Below the pieces are notes generated by a model. It was given only the letters and a program-made list of their open reading frames with translations, was not told the origin of the DNA and did no database searches. Shown here piece after piece: positions 36,673-45,154 of a stretch of DNA of 64,000 nucleotides. This stretch comes from Akkermansia sp. (GTDB taxonomy: Bacteria > Verrucomicrobiota > Verrucomicrobiia > Verrucomicrobiales > Akkermansiaceae), in assembly GCA_030525455.1 (NCBI GenBank), contig JAUNER010000014.1:1-64000 (forward strand), written 5' to 3'. Numbering within the stretch: the stretch's first letter is position 1; each line of letters starts with the position of its first letter. The position numbers and the translations under genes are program-made.

Positions 36673-37202
36673 GATTCCTCCTCTTTTTTTATTAAAACCT
36701 GCTTTACCGGGTTTAATTGTTGTAACAATCGTTCATCGTCCTCCCCTCTCTCAAGAAGTAAGTAAAACCCCCTATCGTCATTCATGGTAAAAAATTCACA
36801 TTCATTTACTCTATCATACCATCGGGGTAAGCCTGCTTTTTTAAGAAAGCCTACGATGCTCCCAACGCCTGCCCCTAAAATGAGACATTCAAATACCGGA
36901 ACCACATACGCAATCCACATATCCCCCCCCTGAACTCGCCCTTGGGTTATAAGAGGGTCTGCTTCAAACTGTGTCACCAATGCCCATACAGACAACAGTC
37001 CAAATGAAACAATCGCCCCACATACGGCATACCATCGACAAGTACCTGCACCCTCTGAATTTAGTGGTACTGCCGTAGCCTGCTCCCACTTCTGAGGGGT
37101 GTTTTCTTTAGCTAAATACGCTGTAGCTTGATGCAGATGTGATTCCGACTCAAATGCTAAAACCCAAAAGTCTCTTACTTCATCACAATCCCACCTACTC
37201 AT
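36669..37202 (-). CDS. actD: alternative complex III subunit ActD-like (DUF3341)
   Basis: A 177-residue protein with a cytoplasmic N-terminus, two TM helices (about 56-76 and 98-118) and a C-terminal soluble tail containing FLKKAGLPRWYDRVNECEFF and DDRGFYLLLE. This is the DUF3341/ActD layout. ActD is an accessory membrane subunit whose role in the complex is unclear. The first 50 residues include an ACT/DUF3341-like strand pattern (FWVLAFESESHLHQA). It overlaps actC by 8 bp and actE by 4 bp. Confidence 0.8.
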   Translation of the reverse strand: MSRWDCDEVRDFWVLAFESESHLHQATAYLAKENTPQKWEQATAVPLNSEGAGTCRWYAVCGAIVSFGLLSVWALVTQFEADPLITQGRVQGGDMWIAYVVPVFECLILGAGVGSIVGFLKKAGLPRWYDRVNECEFFTMNDDRGFYLLLERGEDDERLLQQLNPVKQVLIKKEEES

Positions 37203-38496
37203 GCCTATGCTCCTTTCTCGTTAGATAATTTTCACATAGTGAGAAAAACGGAGTTAATCGCGCTCCTCCCATATACAGACCGATAAATAAACCAATACTC
37301 CCCAAACACATTGCCCAATCCACCATCGAAGCAGTATAATTCCCAATAGCTCCGGGTAATTCAGATGCTTCTAACCCACCAACGATAATCCAGAAACGTT
37401 CAAGCCACATTCCAATAAGTACCGCAACACTAACCAGCACCATGCAAATTCTACTTATTCTGCATTTTTTTATCCAATAAATCTGTGGCACTAGCACGTT
37501 TAAGCCAAATATCAACCAAATAAGAGGCGAACTATGCCATTCTGTGCCACTTAGCAGCTTAGATAATTGCTCCCAAAAATAAAAACACCCCATCCCTAAT
37601 GCAACACATAAAAGCAATCTGGAGCTATAATCCAAAACCTTTTTATTCAAAAATTCTTGTATTGCAAATTGCTTCATGAACCGGCGTACGCAAACCAAAA
37701 TCAGTTGAATCATTGCCAGACCACTAAGAATGGCTCCAACTACAAAATACGGAGGGAAAATACTCAAATGCCAATCAGCCACCTGCGTTACAGCAAAATC
37801 ATAACTAACCACGGAATGAACAGAGACGACCAAGGCTGTCAATAACGCCGCAAAAATACCATTGCACCCGATAAAAGCTCGCCATTGATGAGCCTTCCCC
37901 TGCCAGCCTAAGGCCAATAATCCATACCACCTGCGTCTTTTCCCATTGCAATGATCTCTCAATACCGCAAAATCTGGTATTAACCCCAAATACCAATAAA
38001 TCAAAGATAGAAAAAAATAGGTACTTACTGCCATGACGTCCCAAAGAATCGGTGAGGCTAAATCAGGCCACACACCACTTATCTCCGGCATGGGAGAAGC
38101 TAACCAAGTCATCCAAATTCTCCCAACATGCACGATGGGAAAAACAGCGGCACAGATGACCGCACATAAAGTCATCAACTCTGCTCCTCTGGCAATTGGT
38201 CCACGCCAAGATTGCCGCGTTAACCACAATACGGCCGAAATTAATGTACCAGCATGACCTAAACCAATCCAAAAAACAAAATGAACCACATCTAATCCCC
38301 AGGGTACAGAATTATTGACACCCAATACGCCCACTCCTTCCATAGCAATTTGATAACCACTCCACCCCAATCCGCATAATGCCACCACCCATGCTACTGT
38401 AAATACTCCCCACCACAAACCATTTATGGGTTTGCCTACCGCAGCCACTATCGAAGCTATTGGATAATTACCCTCCTCTCCGGTCACGTCTTTCAT
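37195..38496 (-). CDS. actC: alternative complex III subunit ActC (NrfD/PsrC family)
   Basis: A 433-residue NrfD/PsrC-family protein with about ten TM helices. Family sequences include NSVPWGLDVVHFVFWIGLGH (about 60-79), the adjacent AGTLISAVLWLTRQSW, FPIVHVGRIWM and DVMAVSTYFFLSLIYWYLGL (about 152-171). ActC is the main quinol-binding membrane subunit of alternative complex III, which oxidises menaquinol and reduces cytochrome c. It is the first gene of this operon: no actA (multiheme cytochrome) or actB (Fe-S/molybdopterin-like) lies upstream, where tRNA-Thr and its terminator are found instead. Confidence 0.87.
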   Translation of the reverse strand: MKDVTGEEGNYPIASIVAAVGKPINGLWWGVFTVAWVVALCGLGWSGYQIAMEGVGVLGVNNSVPWGLDVVHFVFWIGLGHAGTLISAVLWLTRQSWRGPIARGAELMTLCAVICAAVFPIVHVGRIWMTWLASPMPEISGVWPDLASPILWDVMAVSTYFFLSLIYWYLGLIPDFAVLRDHCNGKRRRWYGLLALGWQGKAHQWRAFIGCNGIFAALLTALVVSVHSVVSYDFAVTQVADWHLSIFPPYFVVGAILSGLAMIQLILVCVRRFMKQFAIQEFLNKKVLDYSSRLLLCVALGMGCFYFWEQLSKLLSGTEWHSSPLIWLIFGLNVLVPQIYWIKKCRISRICMVLVSVAVLIGMWLERFWIIVGGLEASELPGAIGNYTASMVDWAMCLGSIGLFIGLYMGGARLTPFFSLCENYLTRKEHRHE

Positions 38497-38620
38497 TTAC
38501 TACAAGCTTTCTAAATAAGCATACCAAGTAGTCTCACATCGTCAACGTAAATTCATGACCTCACATAATGAAATTAAACATACTACCCACCTGCATCAAG
38601 CAAACTATCTAAATTCTTAT

Positions 38621-38660
38621 AAAAAAAGAACCCCTCCGGAGTGACTAACTCAAGAGGGGT
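38621..38660 (-). terminator. terminator of tRNA-Thr
   Basis: A 7-bp stem (ACCCCTC, 38630-38636, with GAGGGGT, 38654-38660) with an inner GAGT/ACTC stem is followed on the minus strand by seven T residues. It isolates the tRNA from the act operon, so that operon needs its own promoter within about 38497-38620. Confidence 0.88.
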
Positions 38661-38665
38661 ATTTA

Positions 38666-38740
38666 TGGAGCCGCTTGTCAGATTTGAACTGACGACCGTC
38701 CGATTACAAATCGGGTGCTCTACCACTGAGCTAAAGCGGC
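38666..38740 (-). tRNA. tRNA-Thr (TGT)
   Basis: The acceptor stem GCCGCTT/AAGCGGC is perfect. The D stem is GCTC/GAGC and the T arm GTCAG/CTGAC around TTCAAAT. The anticodon loop TTTGTAA gives anticodon TGT. The top pair of the anticodon stem (27-43) is a C-A mismatch, the other four pair. Discriminator T and CCA are encoded. Confidence 0.95.
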
Positions 38741-38763
38741 TTTAACTGCCGAAGGCGAGAAAT

Positions 38764-38791
38764 TTTTAACACAGCCCAAACGATATTGCAA
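38764..38791 (-). promoter_or_regulatory. candidate promoter of tRNA-Thr
   Basis: The minus strand has TTGCAA (38786-38791) and TTAAAA (38764-38769) separated by 16 bp, about 24 bp upstream of the tRNA. The -10 box is a poor match. Confidence 0.35.
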
Positions 38792-38914
38792 GCGAAATTT
38801 TTAATTTTTTTTGTCACATAAACCAATTTAAAGAAAAAGAATACAGTATTACACTAATAATCAGAGATTAACATATTTGAATAAAAATCATCTCCCAAAT
38901 ATGCATGAATTAGA

Positions 38915-38943
38915 TTGAAAGATGGGCAAAAATATGTTATAAT
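38915..38943 (+). promoter_or_regulatory. promoter of the polyprenyl synthase gene
   Basis: TTGAAA (38915-38920) and a perfect TATAAT (38938-38943) are exactly 17 bp apart, 38 bp before the ATG at 38982. Confidence 0.75.
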
Positions 38944-38981
38944 CCTTGCCACACGCTTCGATAGAAGACCGTAGCAACATC

Positions 38982-39995
38982 ATGGCCATTCCCTTTTTCT
39001 CGAAATTACGCTCCCAGAAACATTATCTTAATCTGATTAAAGCAGACCTTAAGCAAGTTTCCGAATTTGTTGAAGCTCAAGCTAATTGCTTTGATTCAGA
39101 AGTAGTTGATTACATGGAAACAGTTTGCCAAACCAAAGGCAAAATGCTTCGTCCGGCTCTTGTATTGCTTATTGCCGGGGCAACCGGTGGCATCAAACAA
39201 GAACACATCCGACTTGGAGCTATTCTAGAAATGATTCACATGGCATCACTCGTACACGATGATGTCATCGACATGGCAGATAAACGACGTGATGTACCTA
39301 CGGCAAATTCCCTATGGGGCAATAGTTTGGCCGTTCTGCTAGGGGACATTCTTTTCTCCCATGCTATGGTTGTATCAACGGAATTTAATAGCATTGACTT
39401 CTGTAAAAGACTGGCAAGTATCGTTCGAGACGTATGTCAAGGCGAAGTTGCTCAATCCAGTCGCTTATACGACTTGAGCATGACCAAGGAGGAATACTTT
39501 GAAATTATACGCAAAAAGACAGCCTCTCTATTCTCAGCCGCCACAGGTGGCTCTGCTTGGTTATCAAACGTTTCTCCGGAAATTGAAAATGCCCTCTATC
39601 AACTTGGCGACTTACTTGGGGTAGCCTATCAGATTTATGATGACTGTCTCGACATGGTTGGTGACGAAGATGACGCCGGTAAAACACTCCATACAGATGC
39701 TTCAAAGGGCAAACTGACTTTACCAATTTTCTATCTACTGGAATGTGGAGACCGTAATGTCGAAGCTTCACTTCGCGAGGCCATTGAGAACCAAGAAACT
39801 GTTGATTATTCAAAATTAAAAGATAATCCTGTTTATGCAGACTCTGTCAATAAGGCTATTCAGGTAGCATTAAACAAAAATGAAGCAGCTCGCGAAATTC
39901 TTTGGCTACTTCCTCAGACTGAATACCGCGAGGCTCTGGCAGAACTTACTTTCTATCTCGACGAACTTTTAGAAGATTGTAGAATCTCTCAATAA
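38982..39995 (+). CDS. long-chain polyprenyl diphosphate synthase
   Basis: About 337 residues from ATG 38982 (MAIPFFSKLRS). The trans-prenyltransferase signature is complete: GKMLRPALVLL, the first Asp-rich motif LVHDDVIDMADKRRD, the KTASLF motif and the second Asp-rich motif YQIYDDCLDMVGD, then KGKLTLPIFYLL. It would make the side chain (C30-C45) of menaquinone; chain length is not readable. A TTG at 38946 opens the frame slightly earlier but sits only 3 bp after the -10 box, so it is rejected as start. A terminator separates it from tlyA. Confidence 0.92.
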   Translation: MAIPFFSKLRSQKHYLNLIKADLKQVSEFVEAQANCFDSEVVDYMETVCQTKGKMLRPALVLLIAGATGGIKQEHIRLGAILEMIHMASLVHDDVIDMADKRRDVPTANSLWGNSLAVLLGDILFSHAMVVSTEFNSIDFCKRLASIVRDVCQGEVAQSSRLYDLSMTKEEYFEIIRKKTASLFSAATGGSAWLSNVSPEIENALYQLGDLLGVAYQIYDDCLDMVGDEDDAGKTLHTDASKGKLTLPIFYLLECGDRNVEASLREAIENQETVDYSKLKDNPVYADSVNKAIQVALNKNEAAREILWLLPQTEYREALAELTFYLDELLEDCRISQ

Positions 39996-40012
39996 AAATT
40001 CACTCGTTCATC

Positions 40013-40040
40013 AAAGACCGGTTTTCATCCGGTCTTTTTT
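40013..40040 (+). terminator. terminator of the polyprenyl synthase gene
   Basis: A 9-bp stem (AAAGACCGG with CCGGTCTTT) with a 7-nt loop is followed by T residues. Confidence 0.9.
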
Positions 40041-40055
40041 ATTTCTCCAAATCTC

Positions 40056-40784
40056 ATGAGCAAACAACGATTAGACGTACTCCTTGTATCTCGTAATTTA
40101 GTAGAATCTCGCGAACTTGCCCAGCGTTTAATTATTGCCGGTGAAGTACTTGTTGGCGGTCATCCCTCTACAAAACCCGGCACAAAAATCAATGAGGATG
40201 CTGAAATTGTCATCAAAAATAAACCACGTTACGTCAGCCGCGGAGGCTTAAAAATGGAAGGTGCTCTAAAAGCATTTCCCGTTTCTGCAGAGGGGAAAGT
40301 ATGCTTAGACATTGGGGCATCTACCGGAGGGTTTACAGACTGTCTATTACAACATGGTGCGGCTAAAGTTCATGCCATTGATGTAGGCACAAACCAACTT
40401 GTATGGAAATTGAGGAATGACCCAAGAGTCGTGGTAAAAGAAAAATTCAATGCACGTTATATGACTATAGAGGATATTGGCGAACAGGTCGACCTAATTG
40501 TCTCTGATGTATCCTTCATATCCCTTACCAAAATTTTACCGGCCGCATTTCCATTGCTTAAAGAAAATGGTGATGCCCTCGTCCTTATCAAGCCACAATT
40601 TGAATTACAACCAGAGGATATTGGTGCAGGTGGTATAGTGAGAGACCCTGCTTTGCATCAGCGTGCCGTGGATAAAATCCGCACCTTCGTTACAGAAGAA
40701 TTAGGTAGACAATGGATGGGCATAGAAACCTCCCCCATCACAGGAACTGATGGGAATAAGGAATTTCTAGCCTGGCTAAAATAA
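40056..40784 (+). CDS. tlyA: TlyA-family rRNA methyltransferase
   Basis: A 242-residue protein with an N-terminal S4 RNA-binding domain (about 3-60: RLDVLLVSRNLVESRELAQR) and a FtsJ/RrmJ-like methyltransferase domain. SAM motif I is VCLDIGASTGGFTDCLLQ (about 88-105), followed by VSDVSFISL and ALVLIKPQFE. TlyA enzymes 2'-O-methylate rRNA and were historically called hemolysins. Length is near the family norm (about 240-270). Confidence 0.92.
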   Translation: MSKQRLDVLLVSRNLVESRELAQRLIIAGEVLVGGHPSTKPGTKINEDAEIVIKNKPRYVSRGGLKMEGALKAFPVSAEGKVCLDIGASTGGFTDCLLQHGAAKVHAIDVGTNQLVWKLRNDPRVVVKEKFNARYMTIEDIGEQVDLIVSDVSFISLTKILPAAFPLLKENGDALVLIKPQFELQPEDIGAGGIVRDPALHQRAVDKIRTFVTEELGRQWMGIETSPITGTDGNKEFLAWLK

Positions 40785-40855
40785 TTTCTCTTAGTTATCA
40801 TCGATTAAAAAAATTTTACTTCTCAAATTCATGAAAAATGATAGCCTAGTGGCAG

Positions 40856-41359
40856 ATGAAAACTAATCTCACCAAATACACTATGTTGGCACTTTGTGCC
40901 TTGTTTGGCTTTAGCCTTTCCGGCATTTCAAATGCACAGGCTCCTAGTGATGATAAAGCAGCCGCAGCCAAGGCCGCAAAAGCCGCTAAGGTAAAATTCA
41001 AATGGGGGAAAAATTTAAAAACAGCAAAAAAGCAAGCTGAAGAAACTGGTCTTCCCATTGTTATCCTTTTTACAGGCACTAAATGGTGCGGATATTGCAT
41101 GAAGCTTGAAGACCAAGTTCTAAAGAAAAAAGAATTCAAAAAGGGCATGGATGGTGTGGCCATCTGTGTAAAATTTGAATACAAATCCTCTGCTGCTTTA
41201 GGGAAAAGCAAAGAAGCGAAAGAATTTGGCATTAGAGGCGTCCCCTCCATGGTTATTATTGATGCTGAGGGCAATGTCTTAGGTCGTGCAGGCTATAATG
41301 CAGGCCTTACTCCTGAAGGATTAATTGAAACCATCAAAAACGCTTCTGGTAAGAATTAA
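40856..41359 (+). CDS. secreted thioredoxin-fold protein
   Basis: A 167-residue protein with a signal peptide (about 1-28, cleavage after SNAQA) and an Ala/Lys-rich stretch. A thioredoxin fold follows with the redox motif WCGYC (about 81-85) in FTGTKWCGYCMKLE and the cis-Pro loop RGVPSMVIID. It likely acts as a periplasmic thiol oxidoreductase; its partner is unknown. It is monocistronic with a terminator directly after, convergent with the ECF sigma gene. Confidence 0.88.
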   Translation: MKTNLTKYTMLALCALFGFSLSGISNAQAPSDDKAAAAKAAKAAKVKFKWGKNLKTAKKQAEETGLPIVILFTGTKWCGYCMKLEDQVLKKKEFKKGMDGVAICVKFEYKSSAALGKSKEAKEFGIRGVPSMVIIDAEGNVLGRAGYNAGLTPEGLIETIKNASGKN

Positions 41360-41382
41360 TAAGAAATCTTAGCCATCGTTTT

Positions 41383-41417
41383 ATGAGCTCTCTAGGGTTT
41401 TAGAGGGCTCATTTTTT
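41383..41417 (+). terminator. terminator after the thioredoxin gene
   Basis: ATGAGC plus TCTCTA pair with TAGAGG plus GCTCAT around a short loop, followed by seven T residues. Confidence 0.85.
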
Positions 41418-41421
41418 TAAC

Positions 41422-42021
41422 TTAACTCAAAAAGCGAGACAATGAGACTTTTAACTCATTTCTTGCCCGAAAAATCAAACTTTTTGTGGCAGACACAGAT
41501 TTTCCTAGAGTCTCAGCAATGTCTTCATACGACATATTCTGAAACCTTCTCAGCTGAATCGCCAATCTGGCATCAGGTTCAAGTTGTGCTATTGCCTCAT
41601 TAACGGCTGTTTCTAACTCTGAGTATTCCGCGGCACTGTCAGGAGACAACGTGGCCTCAATAAATACATCGTCTCCGGAAGTATTTTCATCTACTTCTTC
41701 TGCAAAAACAATAGGCTTACGCTTTTGTCGTCTTAGTTCATTAAACACAAGGTTTTTTAAAATTGTAAACATCCATGTGCTAAATGACGACTCAGGGTTA
41801 AAACTCTTTGCTGCTTTCCAAACATTGATGAACACTTGTTGAGCAATATCATCCGTTTCCGGACTATTATTTAACATCCGTGCCACCGTAGAATAGACAA
41901 TGTTCTGATATCGCTCCACGAGAATTTGCATAGCACTATGCTCGCCTGCACTAACACGTTGCATTAGCTCGGCATCTGTCATTTTGTCTGCACTAGAAGC
42001 CATGTCATCTCGTTCATCCAT
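41422..42021 (-). CDS. ECF-type RNA polymerase sigma factor
   Basis: A 199-residue sigma factor with region 2 (about 15-85: LMQRVSAGEHSAMQILVERY, TDDIAQQVFINVWKAAKSF, FSTWMFTILKNLVFNELRRQ) and region 4 (about 135-195: LRRFQNMSYEDIAETLGKS plus VSATKSLIFRARNEL). The region between is acidic. No anti-sigma gene adjoins it on either side, so how it is held inactive is not visible. The start could instead be the internal ATG at residue 7 or 14. It is monocistronic in a convergent/divergent setting. Confidence 0.9.
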   Translation of the reverse strand: MDERDDMASSADKMTDAELMQRVSAGEHSAMQILVERYQNIVYSTVARMLNNSPETDDIAQQVFINVWKAAKSFNPESSFSTWMFTILKNLVFNELRRQKRKPIVFAEEVDENTSGDDVFIEATLSPDSAAEYSELETAVNEAIAQLEPDARLAIQLRRFQNMSYEDIAETLGKSVSATKSLIFRARNELKVSLSRFLS

Positions 42022-42104
42022 AAATTACCAATTACTATACACCGACTAGGCTTAAAAGTTGCAATTTCAGGGGGAAAATACCTTTATTCATTATCTTCAA
42101 CTCC

Positions 42105-42143
42105 AAAAATTCACCCTCACAGCTTAAAAACCATGAGGGTGAA
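42105..42143 (-). terminator. terminator of the GH84 gene
   Basis: A 10-bp stem (TTCACCCTCA, 42110-42119, with TGAGGGTGAA, 42134-42143) is followed on the minus strand by a short T run. It lies 30 bp past the GH84 stop. Confidence 0.85.
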
Positions 42144-42172
42144 ACACTAACTAAGCAAGATTTTACAAACGC

Positions 42173-45025
42173 TTATTTGAAAATGACTTCGTTAATAAAC
42201 CCTTTCTTTTTGATTGGGTTCAGAAGTCGCACAGCAGAAGTACCGGCTGGTACCTTAAATTCAGTTACAGCATCAGCTGATTTTACAGAACCAAGGGACT
42301 TCCATTTATCATTTTTGCCGACGCGAGCTTCCACTTGACAATCAACTGCACCAACAATAGCTACCTTTGTCGTCTTTGGATTATCCAAATTCTCAACCTC
42401 TAGGTCTAAAGCATTTTTAACCACATAGACCGTCTGTAAATTATGGTCGGTTAGTGATGCAGCATTAGCGGTTGGGTCTGAAGGCGGCACATCAAACTTG
42501 AACATATTTAATACAATATCCTTTGTTTGGTTGCCCTTATTAACAAGTTTCATCCCCTTGATACCCTTAGGAAGTTGATGAGCTCTGGCAATAAAGTTTT
42601 TACCGGATTTATCCAATCGTTGCACAACCGGTTTATCAGAACCCTCAACATCGAGAGTTACTTCAGCCCAGTCATTAACATCATCACGGTCAAAGTTTAC
42701 CTCCAACCATGTAGCATCGGTCGGTCCGTCTAATTTGAGTGATATATAATCACCAGGTTGCATCTTATGAGTTTCCATGACTCGTGCAATGCGAACCAAC
42801 TTATCATCTTTTTGAGTAGAAAGACCACTTAACCCCTTGATGTTTGTCTCTGCAATGGCTGCCGGTGGTGCATTTACTGCAAATTCACGAATAGCTGTCC
42901 ACACAGTACGTCCATTCCCTACACTTCTGGGGGTAATCACACGATAACGAAGTGCTCTATAAGAAACAGGTTCCTTGCTCTGCCAGAAAACTTGTCGACC
43001 CGATGTCTCCGGTCCCAATGGAACCCAAGTCTTTAAGTCATTTGTCCCTTCAAGCTGCCCCTTTTCTACATAGTCACCATCATCGTTATGACGCCCCATG
43101 AGAACTTCTACACAGCGGATTGGCATTGGTGTACCATAATCAATACCATAGTAGTCACCCTTTTGACCATAATGTCCGGAATGCCAGAATGAATTTCGGT
43201 CGCCATCGAGATACTTCTTTGCATTATCCGCATTCCCGCCTTTCACAATTGGCTTGGGAGAAATAGCAGGACCTCCGGTAATTGAAGCATAAATCTTCGC
43301 ACCGGCATACTCTGCTAACTTCTGGGCTGCCGGTGTCATCACCAAGTGACCTGTATGTACCTGAGATTGGTAATCTACACCTTTCTTATTATGCTCTTGA
43401 GAAATGATATTCATCTCAGTAAGAGCATTTGTACCTTTAATAAAGTACTCGACAGCTTTTGAATTACCTCCTTGCAATAGTGACTTCGATATATTCTCAC
43501 CAGCTATACCTAATTGCTCAAACGCATCAACCCATGCTCCAATTTCTTTCATTAAGCGTGGATTATTAGCTTTATCACGAATGACAGGTGCCGCTGATTT
43601 CATTTTTGCAAATTCAGCTTCTAACAAACGAAGAGAATCTAAATCCAATGTAGCTGAGTTGATTGAATTCATTACCTTATCAACTACGGGCTTAATCTCT
43701 ACAGATTCCTCACGTCGATAACCGTGACCATTCGGACCTTGGTCTGAATTGTGGTTTACAAAAACTTGCATGGCTTCTGCCGCATCAGGGAATAAACGCT
43801 TTACGCCTTCTTTCCATGCTTTGTCAGAATCGTAAGCATAAATATTCCATGAATAATCTGCTACGCCAAACAATGGAATTTTTGAGGCTTCCGGCTTATC
43901 CATTGGGTTTGAAACAAAGCCACTCATCGTATCTTCTGAGCCGGGTTCCATGGTATTACCATAAGTACGCCCCATGCAAAGGCTGGCACGACAATAGTCG
44001 GTCACAGGGAAATTCCACCAAACATAAGAGGGACGCTTAATGCGGTTATTTACCCACTTTTGCCCTTCAAAAGTAATATCGTGACAAACGCTATTCCCCG
44101 TCCACATCACATGAATTGATGGGTCAAGCTTATCACCTAATATATCCAAATATGTACCCGGCTTATGATTTGCCCAGCCCTTATTATATTCCGTAGGGCA
44201 CATAATGAGAGGCGTCACATCCTTTTTCTTCTTCACAAACTCATTATGTATTTTATTCATAAGCATTGCCTGCTTATCTGCCTTGGTCCCTTCACCAAAA
44301 ATATCATCGAAGAACACAGCAAATGAACGTACCCCAAGTTTGTACATCATTTCAAACTTCTTGATAACATTCCCCATATCTTCATCTGTCCACTTAATAT
44401 CCTTCCCAGGGTGAATGGCCCAGACAAAGTCGACATGATTTTCCTTAGCAACTTCTACCAACTCTTTAATTTGAGCAGCTTCATCAGCAGGATATGGTTT
44501 ACGCCAATGCGGAGATGAATGGTATGGGTCATCCTTTGGCCCGTAGATATAGGTGTTCATCTTTGTTTCGCCATAGAATTTCAGCTGACTAATGCGAGAT
44601 TCATGGCTCCAAGGTGTTCCATAAAAGCCTTCTACTGTACCGCGATATTCAATATCAGGATAGTCAAGGATATTACCCACAGGAAGTTTTACACCTTCCT
44701 TACCATAACCAAGTTGCTTTAATGTCTGATGTGCATAAAAAGCACCACGTGCATCATGGGCACCAACACCGATTTTTCCGGTTTTAGAAATGACAAGACG
44801 ATAAGCCCCTGATTTTTTTGGGACTCCCTTCAAAAGTTTATTATTTGCTGTTTTAGCAGAACGAATAACAACAGCCGGCTTTGTGGTGACCTTTACCGTA
44901 TCTTCTGTCCACTTAGATTCTTGCGGAATCGGATACACCGCCGGCACATCTGCCGCCATCGCCCCTGTAGCCATCACCGCTGCTACGGATAAGGCACAAT
45001 GAATAAGTTGAAAACCTTTAGTCAT
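42173..45025 (-). CDS. secreted GH84 beta-N-acetylglucosaminidase
   Basis: A 950-residue exported glycosidase. A signal peptide (about 1-24) is followed by a GH20b/GH84 N-terminal domain (about 28-120) and the GH84 catalytic barrel (about 125-420), which opens YRGTVEGFYGTPWSHE and has the catalytic Asp pair D240-D241 in FFDDIFGEG. A helical region comes next (about 430-580), then a discoidin/CBM32-like domain (about 600-725) and a C-terminal beta region. By family knowledge it removes terminal beta-GlcNAc with substrate assistance, acting on mucin, hyaluronan or O-GlcNAc proteins. It is monocistronic, with a terminator. Confidence 0.92.
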   Translation of the reverse strand: MTKGFQLIHCALSVAAVMATGAMAADVPAVYPIPQESKWTEDTVKVTTKPAVVIRSAKTANNKLLKGVPKKSGAYRLVISKTGKIGVGAHDARGAFYAHQTLKQLGYGKEGVKLPVGNILDYPDIEYRGTVEGFYGTPWSHESRISQLKFYGETKMNTYIYGPKDDPYHSSPHWRKPYPADEAAQIKELVEVAKENHVDFVWAIHPGKDIKWTDEDMGNVIKKFEMMYKLGVRSFAVFFDDIFGEGTKADKQAMLMNKIHNEFVKKKKDVTPLIMCPTEYNKGWANHKPGTYLDILGDKLDPSIHVMWTGNSVCHDITFEGQKWVNNRIKRPSYVWWNFPVTDYCRASLCMGRTYGNTMEPGSEDTMSGFVSNPMDKPEASKIPLFGVADYSWNIYAYDSDKAWKEGVKRLFPDAAEAMQVFVNHNSDQGPNGHGYRREESVEIKPVVDKVMNSINSATLDLDSLRLLEAEFAKMKSAAPVIRDKANNPRLMKEIGAWVDAFEQLGIAGENISKSLLQGGNSKAVEYFIKGTNALTEMNIISQEHNKKGVDYQSQVHTGHLVMTPAAQKLAEYAGAKIYASITGGPAISPKPIVKGGNADNAKKYLDGDRNSFWHSGHYGQKGDYYGIDYGTPMPIRCVEVLMGRHNDDGDYVEKGQLEGTNDLKTWVPLGPETSGRQVFWQSKEPVSYRALRYRVITPRSVGNGRTVWTAIREFAVNAPPAAIAETNIKGLSGLSTQKDDKLVRIARVMETHKMQPGDYISLKLDGPTDATWLEVNFDRDDVNDWAEVTLDVEGSDKPVVQRLDKSGKNFIARAHQLPKGIKGMKLVNKGNQTKDIVLNMFKFDVPPSDPTANAASLTDHNLQTVYVVKNALDLEVENLDNPKTTKVAIVGAVDCQVEARVGKNDKWKSLGSVKSADAVTEFKVPAGTSAVRLLNPIKKKGFINEVIFK

Positions 45026-45154
45026 ACTCGGTCAATCTATCAAAATCCCCCTGCATGCTCAAGAAAAAAAGTCTATCTCGCATCCCTATAAAAAAACCAC
45101 GAAATGCCCGGATTCACAGTTGATTTTATCATGATTTCATGTTCACATACAGAC

